Source: Actinopolyspora alba (GTDB lineage Bacteria > Actinomycetota > Actinomycetes > Mycobacteriales > Pseudonocardiaceae). From it: a stretch of 64,000 nt of DNA. This document shows, piece by piece, positions 55,686 through 64,000 of this stretch; position 1 is the stretch's first letter; each line of letters begins with the position of its first letter. Position numbers and translations under genes: made by a program. The DNA is taken from the NCBI RefSeq assembly GCF_900112765.1, contig NZ_FOMZ01000001.1, positions 434,001 to 498,000 on the forward strand, in the 5' to 3' direction. The notes below the pieces were generated by a model that was not told the DNA's origin, did no database searches, and saw only the letters and a list, made by a program, of their open reading frames with translations.

Positions 55686-58601
55686 ATGTCGCGCCCGACA
55701 GCGATCAGCCCGGAAGAGCAGGAACAAATAGCACGCAGGATCGGGGTCCTGCTGCTACAGGAGGCCCCCGAGGACTGGCAGCAGATAACCGTGGAATACC
55801 GCGCCACGGGTGAGTACCACGACCTGCTCGCGGAAGTGACCCTGCAGGACGGCGATAGCCGAGCGTGGGAGCCGCCGGAGGAACTCAACGGGATCTTCGG
55901 GCATCTCCGTGAGGGCATGTACCGGCCCGACGTCGGCACCTGGCTCAGCGCACTGTACACAGTGGAGCGTCCGTCGAGCTACCGCATCGACATCAACTTC
56001 GACGAGGAACCCCAGTGGCAACAGCCGCTGCCCGCCGAGGCCTACGTCGACGAACTGAACCGCTACCCGCGCTCCGAGGACAACATCCCGGACTGGATGA
56101 ACGCCAGGCTGGGGCGCCCCGCGAACACGGACGCCGCGGCAGGTGAGCAGCAGGTACCGCCGAACGAGCCGGACTCCCCCACGCCGCCACCACCGGGTGC
56201 GGAAACCGCCGGAGCCGCGGACGAGCCGACCGAGCATTCCGGCCTGACCGTGGCCCGCGTGTTCGACGACGTCGACGAACAGGGGCGGCCGCTGGTGCAC
56301 GACAGGCCACCGCTCGCACCCCAGGAGAGCGAGCCGTTGCGGCGTTACCTGGAGAACGCCCCGATCGTGCTGGCGGCCGAGTACAACATCGCAGACCGGT
56401 TGGACCCGAACCGACCGGAAGCGATCCCGGACAGCTGGCACAGTGACGGTTCCTGGGTGTGGCCCACCGAGGTCCCCTACTACCTGTCGCAGTACGGCGT
56501 GCCGCCGCAACCCGAGCTGCTGCAGCACATCCGCTCCAACGGTTTCCGGTTCGGGGAGCTGGCCCCCGGTGTGATGGAGGCGGCGGAGGAAGCCGCACGC
56601 GCCGCCGAAGAGGCCGAGCAGGCGGCGGAGTTCGACGCCGCCGAGCAGGACCTCGGCTACGACCAGCGGCTCAGGGAAGAGGCCGACGACCGCCCGACCG
56701 GCTCCACCGAGGCCGTGACGGCGATGCCCGCCGAAGACCCACGCCCCCTGGAATCGTCCTTCGGCGAACACCCGGTGCACGGCGAGGGCGCGGGGCTGTA
56801 CGACTACCCGGTGCTGGGGGACCCGAACGCCGGGACGCAGGCGACCGCCATGCCGGAGCCGAGCACCGGGACGCCCTTCGAGCACGAGGACTCCCCCGAA
56901 CCACGGGAGCACGAGGCCGACTTCGGCGGCGGGAACCTCGACAGCGGGAACCTCACCGACGACGAATTCACCGGCGAGTACGGTAATGAGCAACAGCTGG
57001 AACCGGAGCCGTTCGGCGAGGCGGTCACCGCTTCCCGGCACGGCATGACCGACGAGTCCGAGGAGAACCCCGAGATCATCTTCGGTCAGCTTCGGCAGCG
57101 ACTCGACGAACTCGGGCTGGACACGGAGGAGTACCGGCTGGGGCAGCGCTCCGAGTCGGTGTGGTCGCTCTACGACGAGGGCGCTGACTGGGTGGTGACA
57201 CCGCCCGGGACGAACGACGAGCCGATGCGGTTCGCGCGACCGGAGCAGGCCTGCGCCTACCTGCTGGGAAGTCTGCTGCTCAACGAAACCGACGACCTGA
57301 CGGGTGCGGCGCCGGAATCCCGCGCTCCGGACGCGCCGGAGAGGACAGCGGTGACGGAGGCGGCACCCGAGGAGACCGCGCCGGAGGAGATCGCGCCGGA
57401 AGGGACGGCGGCGGATACTGCCGACCAGCCACTGTCCACGGCGACACCACTCGACTCCGAGACGCCGCTTTCCACCGATGGAATCTCCGCCGAACCAGCC
57501 GTGACCGATCACGCGGTGGCGGACGAGCCGCGACAGGCGGAGTCCGGTCCGCTCGGCGACCTCCCCAAGCGCGCATCCGGCACGGAGAGCGGGAGCGCGA
57601 CGGCTCAGGAGGGCAACTTCCTGTTCACCGCCACCGAGCAGTGGCAGGACGAACCGCACGAACCCGCGGCGGACTCGGCGGCGGAGGCACCGGCACCACC
57701 GTCGGAGGAGGAGCCCTCACACCCGGCGATGGAGCCCCCCGCCGGGGAGACACCTACCGGCGAAGGGGATCCCGGCGCGACCCCACCGCCGGGGCAGATG
57801 CCCCCGCCGTTGCCGAAGCGTCCTGCTCGTTCCGACCAGCCCGGCCCCGCTCCACAACCCGGCGCTCCGGGACAGGCAGGCCACTCCGGACAGGCCGAGC
57901 CTCCGCAGTACCCGACGGGACCGCCGTCGGCCCCGCAGCCGAACCAGGGCGCACCCGGCCAGGAGGGACAGCGCCCGAGTCCGATGCCGCCGGGAGGGGC
58001 TCCGCCACCACCGGGAGCTCCGACCCCCCCGCGACCGCAACAGCCCGGTGTCCCAGGTGGGGCGATGGGCCAGCCCGCCGCAGGTGGGCACGGCCAACCG
58101 CCCAGCGGCCAGATCCCCGGTGGGCAACCGCCCGGTGGACAACCGCCCGGTGGGCAACCACAGGGACCGCCGAACGGGCAGGTCCCCGGTGGACAGTCCC
58201 AGGCGGGTGCCGCGCAGCAGGGGCGTCCCGGAACGGATCAGCCGATCCAGCCGTTGCGCGGTGAGCCACCGCTGACCCTTTACCGGAGCAGGCAGAACAC
58301 GGTGCTGCAGCCGGGGACCGAGCTGGACCGGTTCGGCGATCCGGACGGCAACGTCACGTACGCGATCCGCACGCCCTACAACCAGCGTTCGCTGCCGCCG
58401 CAGTGGGCGACCCGGAACTACTTCGCCTACCGGGTGCAGCGGCCCGTGCAGGTGCTGTCCGGAACCGCTGTGCCGTGGTTCGAACAGCCCGGCGGTGGAA
58501 CGGCCTACGTGCTGCCCGTCTCGGTCAACGAGCTGCTCGGCGACGGCACGCTGGTAGCACTGCAGGGCAACGAGGCCGCACGTCCTCCGATGGAAGGCTG
58601 A
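55686..58601 (+). CDS. Large multidomain protein with C-terminal TNT NAD-glycohydrolase domain
   Basis: This 971-residue protein ends in a TNT-type domain (about 860-971), the fold of the Mycobacterium tuberculosis CpnT toxin that destroys NAD. Visible are GTELDRFGDPDGNVTYAIRTPYNQRSLPPQW, YFAYRVQRPVQVLSGTAVPWFEQPGGGTAY. The Gln usual in GGGxQY is Ala here, so activity is uncertain. The N-terminal 150 residues (ARRIGVLLLQEAPEDWQQITVEYRATGEYHDLL... to YPRSEDNIPDWM) resemble a YezG/DUF600-like immunity fold. Acidic regions and a Pro/Gly-rich linker (about 690-850, with GGQPP repeats) lie between. There is no signal peptide or WXG carrier, and no separate immunity gene nearby. The ATG at 55686 has GGGGAGG nine bases upstream. 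Confidence 0.82.
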   Translation: MSRPTAISPEEQEQIARRIGVLLLQEAPEDWQQITVEYRATGEYHDLLAEVTLQDGDSRAWEPPEELNGIFGHLREGMYRPDVGTWLSALYTVERPSSYRIDINFDEEPQWQQPLPAEAYVDELNRYPRSEDNIPDWMNARLGRPANTDAAAGEQQVPPNEPDSPTPPPPGAETAGAADEPTEHSGLTVARVFDDVDEQGRPLVHDRPPLAPQESEPLRRYLENAPIVLAAEYNIADRLDPNRPEAIPDSWHSDGSWVWPTEVPYYLSQYGVPPQPELLQHIRSNGFRFGELAPGVMEAAEEAARAAEEAEQAAEFDAAEQDLGYDQRLREEADDRPTGSTEAVTAMPAEDPRPLESSFGEHPVHGEGAGLYDYPVLGDPNAGTQATAMPEPSTGTPFEHEDSPEPREHEADFGGGNLDSGNLTDDEFTGEYGNEQQLEPEPFGEAVTASRHGMTDESEENPEIIFGQLRQRLDELGLDTEEYRLGQRSESVWSLYDEGADWVVTPPGTNDEPMRFARPEQACAYLLGSLLLNETDDLTGAAPESRAPDAPERTAVTEAAPEETAPEEIAPEGTAADTADQPLSTATPLDSETPLSTDGISAEPAVTDHAVADEPRQAESGPLGDLPKRASGTESGSATAQEGNFLFTATEQWQDEPHEPAADSAAEAPAPPSEEEPSHPAMEPPAGETPTGEGDPGATPPPGQMPPPLPKRPARSDQPGPAPQPGAPGQAGHSGQAEPPQYPTGPPSAPQPNQGAPGQEGQRPSPMPPGGAPPPPGAPTPPRPQQPGVPGGAMGQPAAGGHGQPPSGQIPGGQPPGGQPPGGQPQGPPNGQVPGGQSQAGAAQQGRPGTDQPIQPLRGEPPLTLYRSRQNTVLQPGTELDRFGDPDGNVTYAIRTPYNQRSLPPQWATRNYFAYRVQRPVQVLSGTAVPWFEQPGGGTAYVLPVSVNELLGDGTLVALQGNEAARPPMEG

Positions 58602-58631
58602 CGCCTCGGTTCACGCGGTGTGACAGCGCGT

Positions 58632-58672
58632 CCGGTAGCCCGGCCCGCGGGCTCCGCGGGCCGGGCTACCGG
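58632..58672. terminator. Long convergent hairpin
   Basis: A perfect 19 bp stem (58632-58650 with 58654-58672) beginning CCGGTAGCCCGGC and closing on a 3-base loop GCT, between the ends of the TNT and stress-protein genes. Being symmetric and in a convergent gap it can serve both directions. Confidence 0.62.
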
Positions 58673-58761
58673 ATCGCTACCCGAGGTCGGGCCTCCCGGA
58701 GCGAGAGCGGTGGGAGGCTCCGCCAAGCGCGTAGCACGACAACGCGACCGGAGAACTCCGC

Positions 58762-59232
58762 TCAGGGAACGACGACCACCGGCCGCACGGCCTCCACGAC
58801 CAGCGTGGCCGGCACGGTGCCCAGCAGACCACCGCGTCTGCGGGAACGGCCCACCACGATGAGGTCGGCCCGGTACTGTTCGGCCACCTGCTCCAGGCCG
58901 ACGGCGGGATCGCCGCGGTGGTGCACGAAGTCCCAGTCGATGTCGACCCACTTCAGGTGGTTGACGATCTCCTGCTTGAGATCCTCCACGAGCCCTTCGG
59001 CGGCTTCGCTGGCCACCGCCACCCCCATAGGTGACCAGTAGGCGACTCCGCCGACCGCCTCGACGTAGACGAGCACCAGACGAGCTCGTTCCCGCCGTGC
59101 CAGCCCGGCCGCCCAGGCGGCGGCGTGAAAACTCGCCGGGCTGCCGTCGAGTCCCACGACTATGCCGCCCAGCCCGTCCTTGCCGATCTCGAAACTCGGC
59201 TCCGGATGTTCCTTGGAGTCGCCTTCGGCCAC
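58762..59232 (-). CDS. Universal stress protein
   Basis: This 156-residue single UspA domain has GIVVGLDGSPASFHAAAWAAGLARRERARLVLVYV at the start and the ATP-loop region LIVVGRSRRRGGLLGTVPATLVVEAVRPVVVVP at the end. The loop is close to the GxxG(9)GS/T ATP-binding pattern but has an Arg-rich middle, so ATP binding is likely rather than certain. The GTG is 6 bases after TACCAT (59239-59244), a leaderless arrangement. A 940-base gene-free gap lies upstream. Confidence 0.91.
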   Translation of the reverse strand: MAEGDSKEHPEPSFEIGKDGLGGIVVGLDGSPASFHAAAWAAGLARRERARLVLVYVEAVGGVAYWSPMGVAVASEAAEGLVEDLKQEIVNHLKWVDIDWDFVHHRGDPAVGLEQVAEQYRADLIVVGRSRRRGGLLGTVPATLVVEAVRPVVVVP

Positions 59233-59928
59233 GCTTGGATGGTAATTGCCGGACGCGCCCGGTTCGGCGCGGTGCGACACACTCGCCCGGCGGACCGGCC
59301 CACCGCTGGGACCGACATCGATCGATCGAAACGGTCGGCAACCCCGACACACCGGACGATCATGCGGAATCACGCGATATTCGCAGCGCAGGAGACTGCC
59401 GTGCCGCGCGGGAAGCACGATCGTGGCGCTGTTCCGCGCGCCACGAAGGAGAGTTCAGCGATCGTTCGACGGCGGTAAAGGTATCGACGGATCGCGCGAA
59501 ACACGCGGAACCACGGTGTGGGCGACCACCCGCGGTGCCCGCAACGGCGACGGGGCCTCCGGAGAAGTGGGGAAGAACACACCTGATTTGGTGCGGTGTG
59601 GCCACCCCGATCTACTCCCCGCGGCCGAGAAGAACTCGGCGCGGGTTCCACGCGGAGGTGCGGCGAGAAGCACACGTCCGCTGTGGACGGACCGTCACGA
59701 ACACCCCGGCAGTCGTGACGATCCGCCCCGCGGAACGGCGACACCGCGACGGAGACGAGCTCTCGCGTGCCCGCACCGGGCTCCCGCTGCCCGGCACGGC
59801 GGTCACGCGAGGGAGGCGTTCCGCTCGCCTCGTGTCGAAACACGACACCGCGTCGTGGCGGTGGCCGACCCCCGACGCCGGCCACCCGTCACCGCGTTCG
59901 AACCGACCACGTTGGAACCACCCCGCGG

Positions 59929-59944
59929 TCGAACCCCTGTTCGA
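59929..59944. promoter_or_regulatory. Actinobacterial LexA/SOS box-type sequence
   Basis: TCGAACCCCTGTTCGA fits the actinobacterial SOS-box form TCGAAC-N4-GTTCGA exactly. It lies 229 bases upstream of the rightward NmrA-like gene start. No recognisable DNA-damage gene is adjacent, so it may be an orphan or serve an unannotated transcript. Confidence 0.55.
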
Positions 59945-60000
59945 ACGACTCCAGTAAACCGCCCCCGAAGCACCACGTCAATACGTTCATTCGAACAGGT

Positions 60001-60021
60001 GATCGAACAGCCTGTTCGATC
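60001..60021. promoter_or_regulatory. 21-base palindrome, candidate operator
   Basis: GATCGAACAG and CTGTTCGATC flank a single C. TCGAACAG also occurs at 59991-59998 as a direct copy. The 5-base spacing between TCGAAC and GTTCGA is wrong for LexA, so another regulator is more likely. It lies 152 bases upstream of the NmrA-like gene. Confidence 0.5.
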
Positions 60022-60172
60022 GTGCGACCGTCGAGTGCGCGGCGGTCGAAAGTGAAGCCGTCGGGTGTGCGGCCCGGGGGGAGCCTGGTTTTCCGCGCCG
60101 GAAGAAGGTATGGAGTACGGCACGACGTGCATCGCACGAGTGACGAGAGCGGTGCCGGAAGGCGGGAGGAAC

Positions 60173-61090
60173 ATGTCCGAATCGGACAACTACCTGGTGA
60201 TCGGTTCCAGCGGCTTCCAGGGAGCCGCCGTGGCGCGGGCACTACTGGCGGTGGGGCACCGGGTTCGCGGTTTCGCACGGGGCACGAGCACGCCGGCTCC
60301 GCGAGCTCCCGAGCCGGTAACCGTCCACGGCGATCTGGCCGATCCGGACAGTGTCCGCGCGGCCTTCCGCGACGTCACCCACGCCGCGGTGCAACTTCCG
60401 CTGCACTTCGACGCACGGCTGATCGAGACCTACGCGCACAACGTCGTGACAGCGGCCCGCGAGGCGAACGTCCGCCGACTGGTCTACAACACCAACACCC
60501 CGGTTCCGGACACCGACACCTCGTACGCGGCCTACGACACCAGGCGGATCGCGGAGGCGATCCTCCGCGACAGCGGATTACCCGTGGTCACCCTGCGTCC
60601 ACCGGTGTACCTGGACAACACGTTCAGCCCCTGGAACGGTCCCGAACTGGCCGGGGAGGGCGTACTGTCCTATCCGCTTCCCGCCGACCTGCGAGTCTCC
60701 TGGCTGTCGCACGACGATCTGGCCGCGGCCACGGTCGCCGCGCTGCACCGCGAGGGCCTGGAACAGGCCACGCTGCGCATCGGCGGGCCGGAAGCGGTCA
60801 CCGGTGCCGAGCTCGCCGAGGAGTTCTCCAGGGGAATGGGCCGACCGATCGTCTTCCGGCCGCAGGAGGTCGGCGAGTTCGAGAGCAGGCTCGGCCGGGT
60901 GATCGGCCCGGAGGCCGCTTCCGGCGTCGGGGGTATCTACCACTGGCTGGCCGGGGAACCGGATGCGGAACTGTTCGTCGCCGATCACGACATCGTGCGG
61001 CGCGAGCTCGGGATCACCACGACACCGATCGCACGGTGGGTCGCGGCCCAGCCCTGGCACGTCTGGCTCCAGGGGACCGGCACCACCTGA
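60173..61090 (+). CDS. NmrA-like NAD(P)-binding protein
   Basis: This 305-residue protein has a Rossmann fold with the nucleotide-binding loop VIGSSGFQGAAVARALLAVGHRVRGFARG and a central NTNTPVPDTDTSYAAYDTRRIAEAILRDSGLPVVTLRPPVYLDN. It resembles NmrA/atypical short-chain dehydrogenases, which may be redox sensors or isomerases. The Y-x-x-x-K of true dehydrogenases is replaced by Y-x-x-x-R, suggesting a non-enzymatic or altered role. GGGAGGAAC precedes the ATG. The SOS-type box and palindrome upstream may control it. Confidence 0.86.
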   Translation: MSESDNYLVIGSSGFQGAAVARALLAVGHRVRGFARGTSTPAPRAPEPVTVHGDLADPDSVRAAFRDVTHAAVQLPLHFDARLIETYAHNVVTAAREANVRRLVYNTNTPVPDTDTSYAAYDTRRIAEAILRDSGLPVVTLRPPVYLDNTFSPWNGPELAGEGVLSYPLPADLRVSWLSHDDLAAATVAALHREGLEQATLRIGGPEAVTGAELAEEFSRGMGRPIVFRPQEVGEFESRLGRVIGPEAASGVGGIYHWLAGEPDAELFVADHDIVRRELGITTTPIARWVAAQPWHVWLQGTGTT

Positions 61091-61152
61091 CAGCGGCGGT
61101 TTCGACTTCGGAAAATCCCGATTCCGTCGGGGGTGAATGCGAAAGTAACTTC

Positions 61153-61926
61153 ATGATCGAGCGGGAACGACGACGCGAGCGCATGACCCGGAACCTGGCC
61201 GAGCACATGGACACCTCGCTGGCCGAACGGATAACGGCGTTCGCACGCAGCGGGGTCGCGGTGGACACGAAGAGCGGAACCGGCCGACCACTGGGACTCT
61301 CCCGCTTCGGCGGCGACGCGTTGCTGCCACCCGGAGCAGCGTGGCCGGGCGAGAACACGGCACACCCGCTCGAACTGGTCGCCGTCATCGATATGGCCGC
61401 CGTCGGCCCGATGGACGCCGACGGACTGTTTCCGCACCACGGTGTGCTCAACTTCTTCGTCGAGCAGGACTTCGACGACTGCGAGGTAATACACGCCGTC
61501 CCCGATACCGCCGTGGCGGTCTCCCCTCCCGAAGAAGCGACACGCCACGCGGAAAAGGCGCTGTACGGACGCACCGTCCTCACGGTTCCCGAACCTGACG
61601 ACCTCGAACGCCTGGCGCCGGACCTGGTACGCGAGCTCGCGAACCTGAGATCGAGCGACCAGCCGGGCCGGGGACTCCTGGACGACTACAAGGAAACCGC
61701 CGAACAAACGAAGGAGCCCTTCGGTAACCAGATCGGCGGCTGGCCCGGCTGGGCCCAGGGAACCATGTTCGACGGAACCGGAAAGCAGCACCTGCTGTTC
61801 GACCTGCAGGGCGACGGCATGGACCTGACGTTCGGGGACGCCGGTTCCCTCTACTTCATCGTCGAGGAGCGGGATCTGCGCTCGCGCGACTTCGGCAGGG
61901 TCCACGCGGAACTGGCTACCCTCTGA
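61153..61926 (+). CDS. DUF1963/YwqG-like protein
   Basis: This 257-residue protein resembles YwqG/DUF1963: DTKSGTGRPLGLSRFGGDALLPPGAAWP at about 40-65, LELVAVIDMAAVGPMDADGLFPHHGVLNFFVEQDFDDCE, and the end HLLFDLQGDGMDLTFGDAGSLYFIVEERDLRSRDFGRVHAEL. The family is widespread but uncharacterised. The start is uncertain: ATG at 61153 (weak ribosome site) or ATG at 61183. It follows the NmrA-like gene by 62 bases and converges on purH with a terminator at 61931-61964. Confidence 0.82.
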   Translation: MIERERRRERMTRNLAEHMDTSLAERITAFARSGVAVDTKSGTGRPLGLSRFGGDALLPPGAAWPGENTAHPLELVAVIDMAAVGPMDADGLFPHHGVLNFFVEQDFDDCEVIHAVPDTAVAVSPPEEATRHAEKALYGRTVLTVPEPDDLERLAPDLVRELANLRSSDQPGRGLLDDYKETAEQTKEPFGNQIGGWPGWAQGTMFDGTGKQHLLFDLQGDGMDLTFGDAGSLYFIVEERDLRSRDFGRVHAELATL

Positions 61927-61930
61927 CGCA

Positions 61931-61964
61931 CCCGTCGGCGGTTCGGCACGGAACCGCCGACGGG
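61931..61964. terminator. Convergent hairpin between DUF1963 and purH
   Basis: CCCGTCGGCGGTTC pairs perfectly with GAACCGCCGACGGG (14 bp) across a 6-base loop GGCACG, 4 bases past the DUF1963 stop. Symmetric, so it can terminate both genes. Confidence 0.65.
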
Positions 61965-62005
61965 CCCCAACGAATCGCCCTCCCGAAAGAACGGGAAAGG
62001 ACGCG

Positions 62006-63580
62006 TCAGTGCGCGAAGTGCCTGGTCCCGGTCAGGTACAGCGGAACACCCGCCGCCCGGGCCGCCTCGGTGACCTCCTCGTCCCGCACCGAACCGCCCG
62101 GCTGCACGACCGCACGCACCCCGGCGTCCAACAGCACCCGCAGACCGTCGGGGAACGGGAAGAACGCGTCCGAGGCCGCCACCGAACCCGCGGCGCGCTC
62201 CCCGGAGCGGGAAACCGCCAGCCGAGCCGAGTCCACCCGGTTGACCTGTCCCATGCCGACACCGACCGTGGCCTCGTCGTCGGCCAGCAGGATGGCGTTC
62301 GACTTGACGGCTCGACAGGTGCGCCAGGCGAACTCCAGATCCCGCAGCGTGGCCTCGTCGACGGGGTCCCCGCAGGCGAGTGTCCAGTTCGACGGGTCGT
62401 CGCCGTCGGCGTCGATCTCGTCGGCTCCCTGCATCAGCAGTCCGCCCGAGATGGCCCGCATCTCGACACGCCCCGACTGCGGCGGCTGCGCGGTCAGAAT
62501 GCGCACGTTCTTCTTGCGCTGCAGCACTTCGAGGGCTCCCTCGGCGTAGCCGGGGGCTACCACCACCTCGGTGAAGACCTCGGCGATCTGCTCGGCCATG
62601 CCCACCGAGACCTCGCGGTTGCTGGCGATCACACCACCGAAGGCGCTGACGGGGTCGCACTGGTGCGCCTTGCGGTGCGCCTCGGCCACATCGCCCGCGT
62701 CGGAAACGGCGATACCGCACGGATTGGCGTGCTTGACCACCGCCACGCAGGTTCGCCGGTGATCGTGGGCGGCGCGCCACGCCGCATCGGCGTCCACGTA
62801 GTTGTTGTAGGACATCTCCTTGCCGTGCAACTGCGCCGCGGCGGCGAGCCCCACGGCCTCGCCACCAGAGACGTACAGCGCCGCGGGCTGGTGCGGGTTC
62901 TCGCCGTAACGCAACGCGCTGCGGCGTTCCCACGTCTCACCCGCCCAACCGGGGAAGGTCTCGCCCTCGGGAGCGGTGCGGCCGGTCATCCAGCCGGCGA
63001 CGGCCACGTCGTAGGAGGCGGTGTGCCGGAACGCGGCTGCCGCGAGCTCGGCGCGCTCCGTCTCGTCGAAACCGCCCGCGCGAACCCGCTCGACCACCCA
63101 CTCGTAGTTGTTCGGATCGACCACCACGGTCGTGTTCGCGTGGTTCTTGGCCGCTGCCCGCACCATCGCCGGGCCACCGATGTCGATGTTCTCCACGACC
63201 TCCTCCGGCTCCGCGCCGGAGGCGACCGTGCGGTTGAACGGATAGAGGTTGACGACCAGCAGATCGAAGGCGGCGATGTCGAGCTCGGCGAGCTGTTCGA
63301 CGTGCTCCCGCTTGCGCTGATCGGCCAGCAGCCCGGCGTGCACCCTGGGGTGCAGGGTTTTCACCCGGCCGTCCAGGGCCTCCGGAAAACCGGTGAGCTC
63401 CTCCACCGGCGTAACCGGAACCCCGGCGGCCGAAATGGTCCGCGCGGTGCCCCCGGTGGAGACGATCTCCACACCGGCCGCGTGCAGCCCCGTGGCCAGC
63501 TCAAGCAGGCCGGCCTTGTCCGAAACACCGATCAACGCGCGATGCACGGGTCGCCGTTGTTGCCCCGAGTTAGCGGTCAC
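62006..63580 (-). CDS. purH: AICAR transformylase/IMP cyclohydrolase PurH (fused in frame to PurN)
   Basis: It catalyses the last two steps of purine synthesis, AICAR to FAICAR (10-formyl-THF) and FAICAR to IMP. From the GTG at 63580 it is 524 residues, the normal length. Features: [32 protein letters not shown] (cyclohydrolase), [30 protein letters not shown], then the transformylase part with [24 protein letters not shown] and [11 protein letters not shown]. No stop codon separates it from purN upstream; the purN frame runs straight into it. AAGGTG before the GTG could still give a separate PurH. Confidence 0.93.
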   Translation of the reverse strand: MTANSGQQRRPVHRALIGVSDKAGLLELATGLHAAGVEIVSTGGTARTISAAGVPVTPVEELTGFPEALDGRVKTLHPRVHAGLLADQRKREHVEQLAELDIAAFDLLVVNLYPFNRTVASGAEPEEVVENIDIGGPAMVRAAAKNHANTTVVVDPNNYEWVVERVRAGGFDETERAELAAAAFRHTASYDVAVAGWMTGRTAPEGETFPGWAGETWERRSALRYGENPHQPAALYVSGGEAVGLAAAAQLHGKEMSYNNYVDADAAWRAAHDHRRTCVAVVKHANPCGIAVSDAGDVAEAHRKAHQCDPVSAFGGVIASNREVSVGMAEQIAEVFTEVVVAPGYAEGALEVLQRKKNVRILTAQPPQSGRVEMRAISGGLLMQGADEIDADGDDPSNWTLACGDPVDEATLRDLEFAWRTCRAVKSNAILLADDEATVGVGMGQVNRVDSARLAVSRSGERAAGSVAASDAFFPFPDGLRVLLDAGVRAVVQPGGSVRDEEVTEAARAAGVPLYLTGTRHFAH

Positions 63581-64000
63581 CCCGATACTCACCTTTCGTC
63601 CCCGCACGGTCCAACCGTGCACTGCCAGCCGTTCCAGCGTTCGCACCAGCGTTCGCCGCTCCACGGCCTTGATCCGCTCGTGCAGGCTCTCCTCATCGTC
63701 ATCGGGCAACACCTCGACCGCCTGCTGCGCCAGGATCGGACCGGTATCCACCCCCTCGTCGACGACGAAGAGGGTACAGCCGGTCACCCGGACGCCGTAG
63801 TCCAGCGCGTCCCGCACCCCGTGCATTCCCGGGAACGACGGCAACAGCGCCGGATGGCTGTTGAGATAGCGTCCGCCGAACCGAGCCAGGAATTCGGGGC
63901 CGACGAGTTTCATGAAGCCCGCGGAGACCACGAGATCCGGCTCGTGAGCGGCGCACTCCTCGGCCAGTGCCCGATCCCAGTCCTGGCGACTCGAAAACTC
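63581..64000 (-). CDS. purN: GAR transformylase PurN, C-terminal part (cut by window edge, fused to PurH)
   Basis: This is the C-terminal 140 residues of phosphoribosylglycinamide formyltransferase (10-formyl-THF to formyl-GAR). The catalytic triad is visible: Asn and His in [17 protein letters not shown] and Asp in [16 protein letters not shown]. It ends ...[13 protein letters not shown] and continues without stop into PurH. Most purN genes end around GRKVxI. The start lies beyond base 64000. Confidence 0.9.

Larger units (their letters stand above)
59233..60172. other. Longest gene-free region (940 bases)
   Basis: No frame on either strand reads like a protein; the predicted products are Arg/Pro/Ser-rich antisense-like sequence. 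The right part holds a LexA-type box at 59929-59944 and a 21-base palindrome at 60001-60021 among several TCGAAC words. A decayed gene is possible in 59300-59850 but I cannot identify one. Confidence 0.45.

Noticed and set aside
60003..60019. TCGAAC-AGCCT-GTTCGA as a second SOS box
   Set aside because: The spacer is 5 bases, whereas the actinobacterial box needs 4. Kept as a generic palindrome instead.
59246..60055. Open frames in the 940-base gap
   Set aside because: Translations on both strands are Arg/Pro/Ser-rich and lack hydrophobic or secondary-structure periodicity; no start has a good ribosome site.

Overview
This is a 64 kb stretch of a high-GC actinobacterial chromosome with no rRNA, insertion sequence, prophage or CRISPR array. 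The gene content points to the order Pseudonocardiales, and an Actinopolyspora- or Saccharopolyspora-like organism is my best guess. The evidence is an F420 pathway enzyme (one-chain FbiC), menaquinone MenB, the Mycobacterium-like neighbourhood cdd/deoA next to sdhCDAB and trpS next to yhjD and a D,D-carboxypeptidase, DUF397, ESX-type small proteins, and frequent leaderless starts (TAnnnT, 6-7 bases, then GTG/ATG). Identifications come from reading the translations; no database search was possible.

Layout. 0-3.3 kb: a coiled-coil protein and a pyrimidine salvage pair (cdd, deoA). 3.7-7.2 kb: the sdhCDAB operon. 7.6-12.9 kb: cell-envelope genes (SCO4848-like protein, D,D-carboxypeptidase, YhjD) and trpS. 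13.0-15.9 kb: an anchored extracytoplasmic protein divergent from a GT39 glycosyltransferase. 16-21.8 kb: fbiC, a secreted subtilase and menB. 22-25.1 kb: an alpha/beta hydrolase, an XRE/MmyB-type regulator divergent from a possible 40-residue peptide gene, a decayed MntA/HepT toxin-antitoxin remnant, and xth. 25.4-30 kb: a secreted adenosine deaminase-like enzyme and a MarR-MMPL pair. 30-32 kb: a small operon of ESX substrate-like proteins. 32-37 kb: DUF488, then a TetR / Baeyer-Villiger monooxygenase / SMP-30 lactonase cluster whose lactonase is frameshifted. 37.5-43.4 kb: an NhaC antiporter, DoxX, AraC/DUF2000, a hydrolase/CGNR pair, tRNA-Val and a thioesterase. 43.7-49.9 kb: DUF397, a VOC fragment, a membrane protein, a TetR-MMPL operon and icd. 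50-55.3 kb: small conserved proteins, then the ydcZ-folD-DUF3017 chain. 55.7-61.9 kb: a large TNT-toxin-domain protein, a universal stress protein, an NmrA-like protein and a DUF1963 protein. 62-64 kb: purH fused in frame to purN, which runs off the window.

The metabolic genes are ordinary housekeeping: TCA cycle (sdh, icd), one-carbon and purine synthesis (folD, purN/purH, both transformylases using 10-formyl-THF), nucleoside salvage, and cofactors F420 and menaquinone. The accessory genes are mostly regulator-plus-effector pairs with visible palindromic operators (MarR/MMPL, TetR/MMPL, TetR/BVMO, CGNR/hydrolase, AraC/DUF2000, XRE/peptide).

The most unusual items are: (1) a dispersed 14-base palindrome, ATTTCTCGCGAAAT and close variants, repeated eight times plus one diverged copy, always in intergenic DNA and mostly at 3' ends of genes; (2) the XRE/40-residue peptide module with a perfect 23 bp palindrome and a hairpin whose loop holds the stop codon; (3) the purN-purH fusion, explicable by one extra G in a start/stop overlap; (4) the one-base frameshift in the lactonase; (5) a chimeric MntA/HepT remnant; and (6) an orphan TNT toxin.
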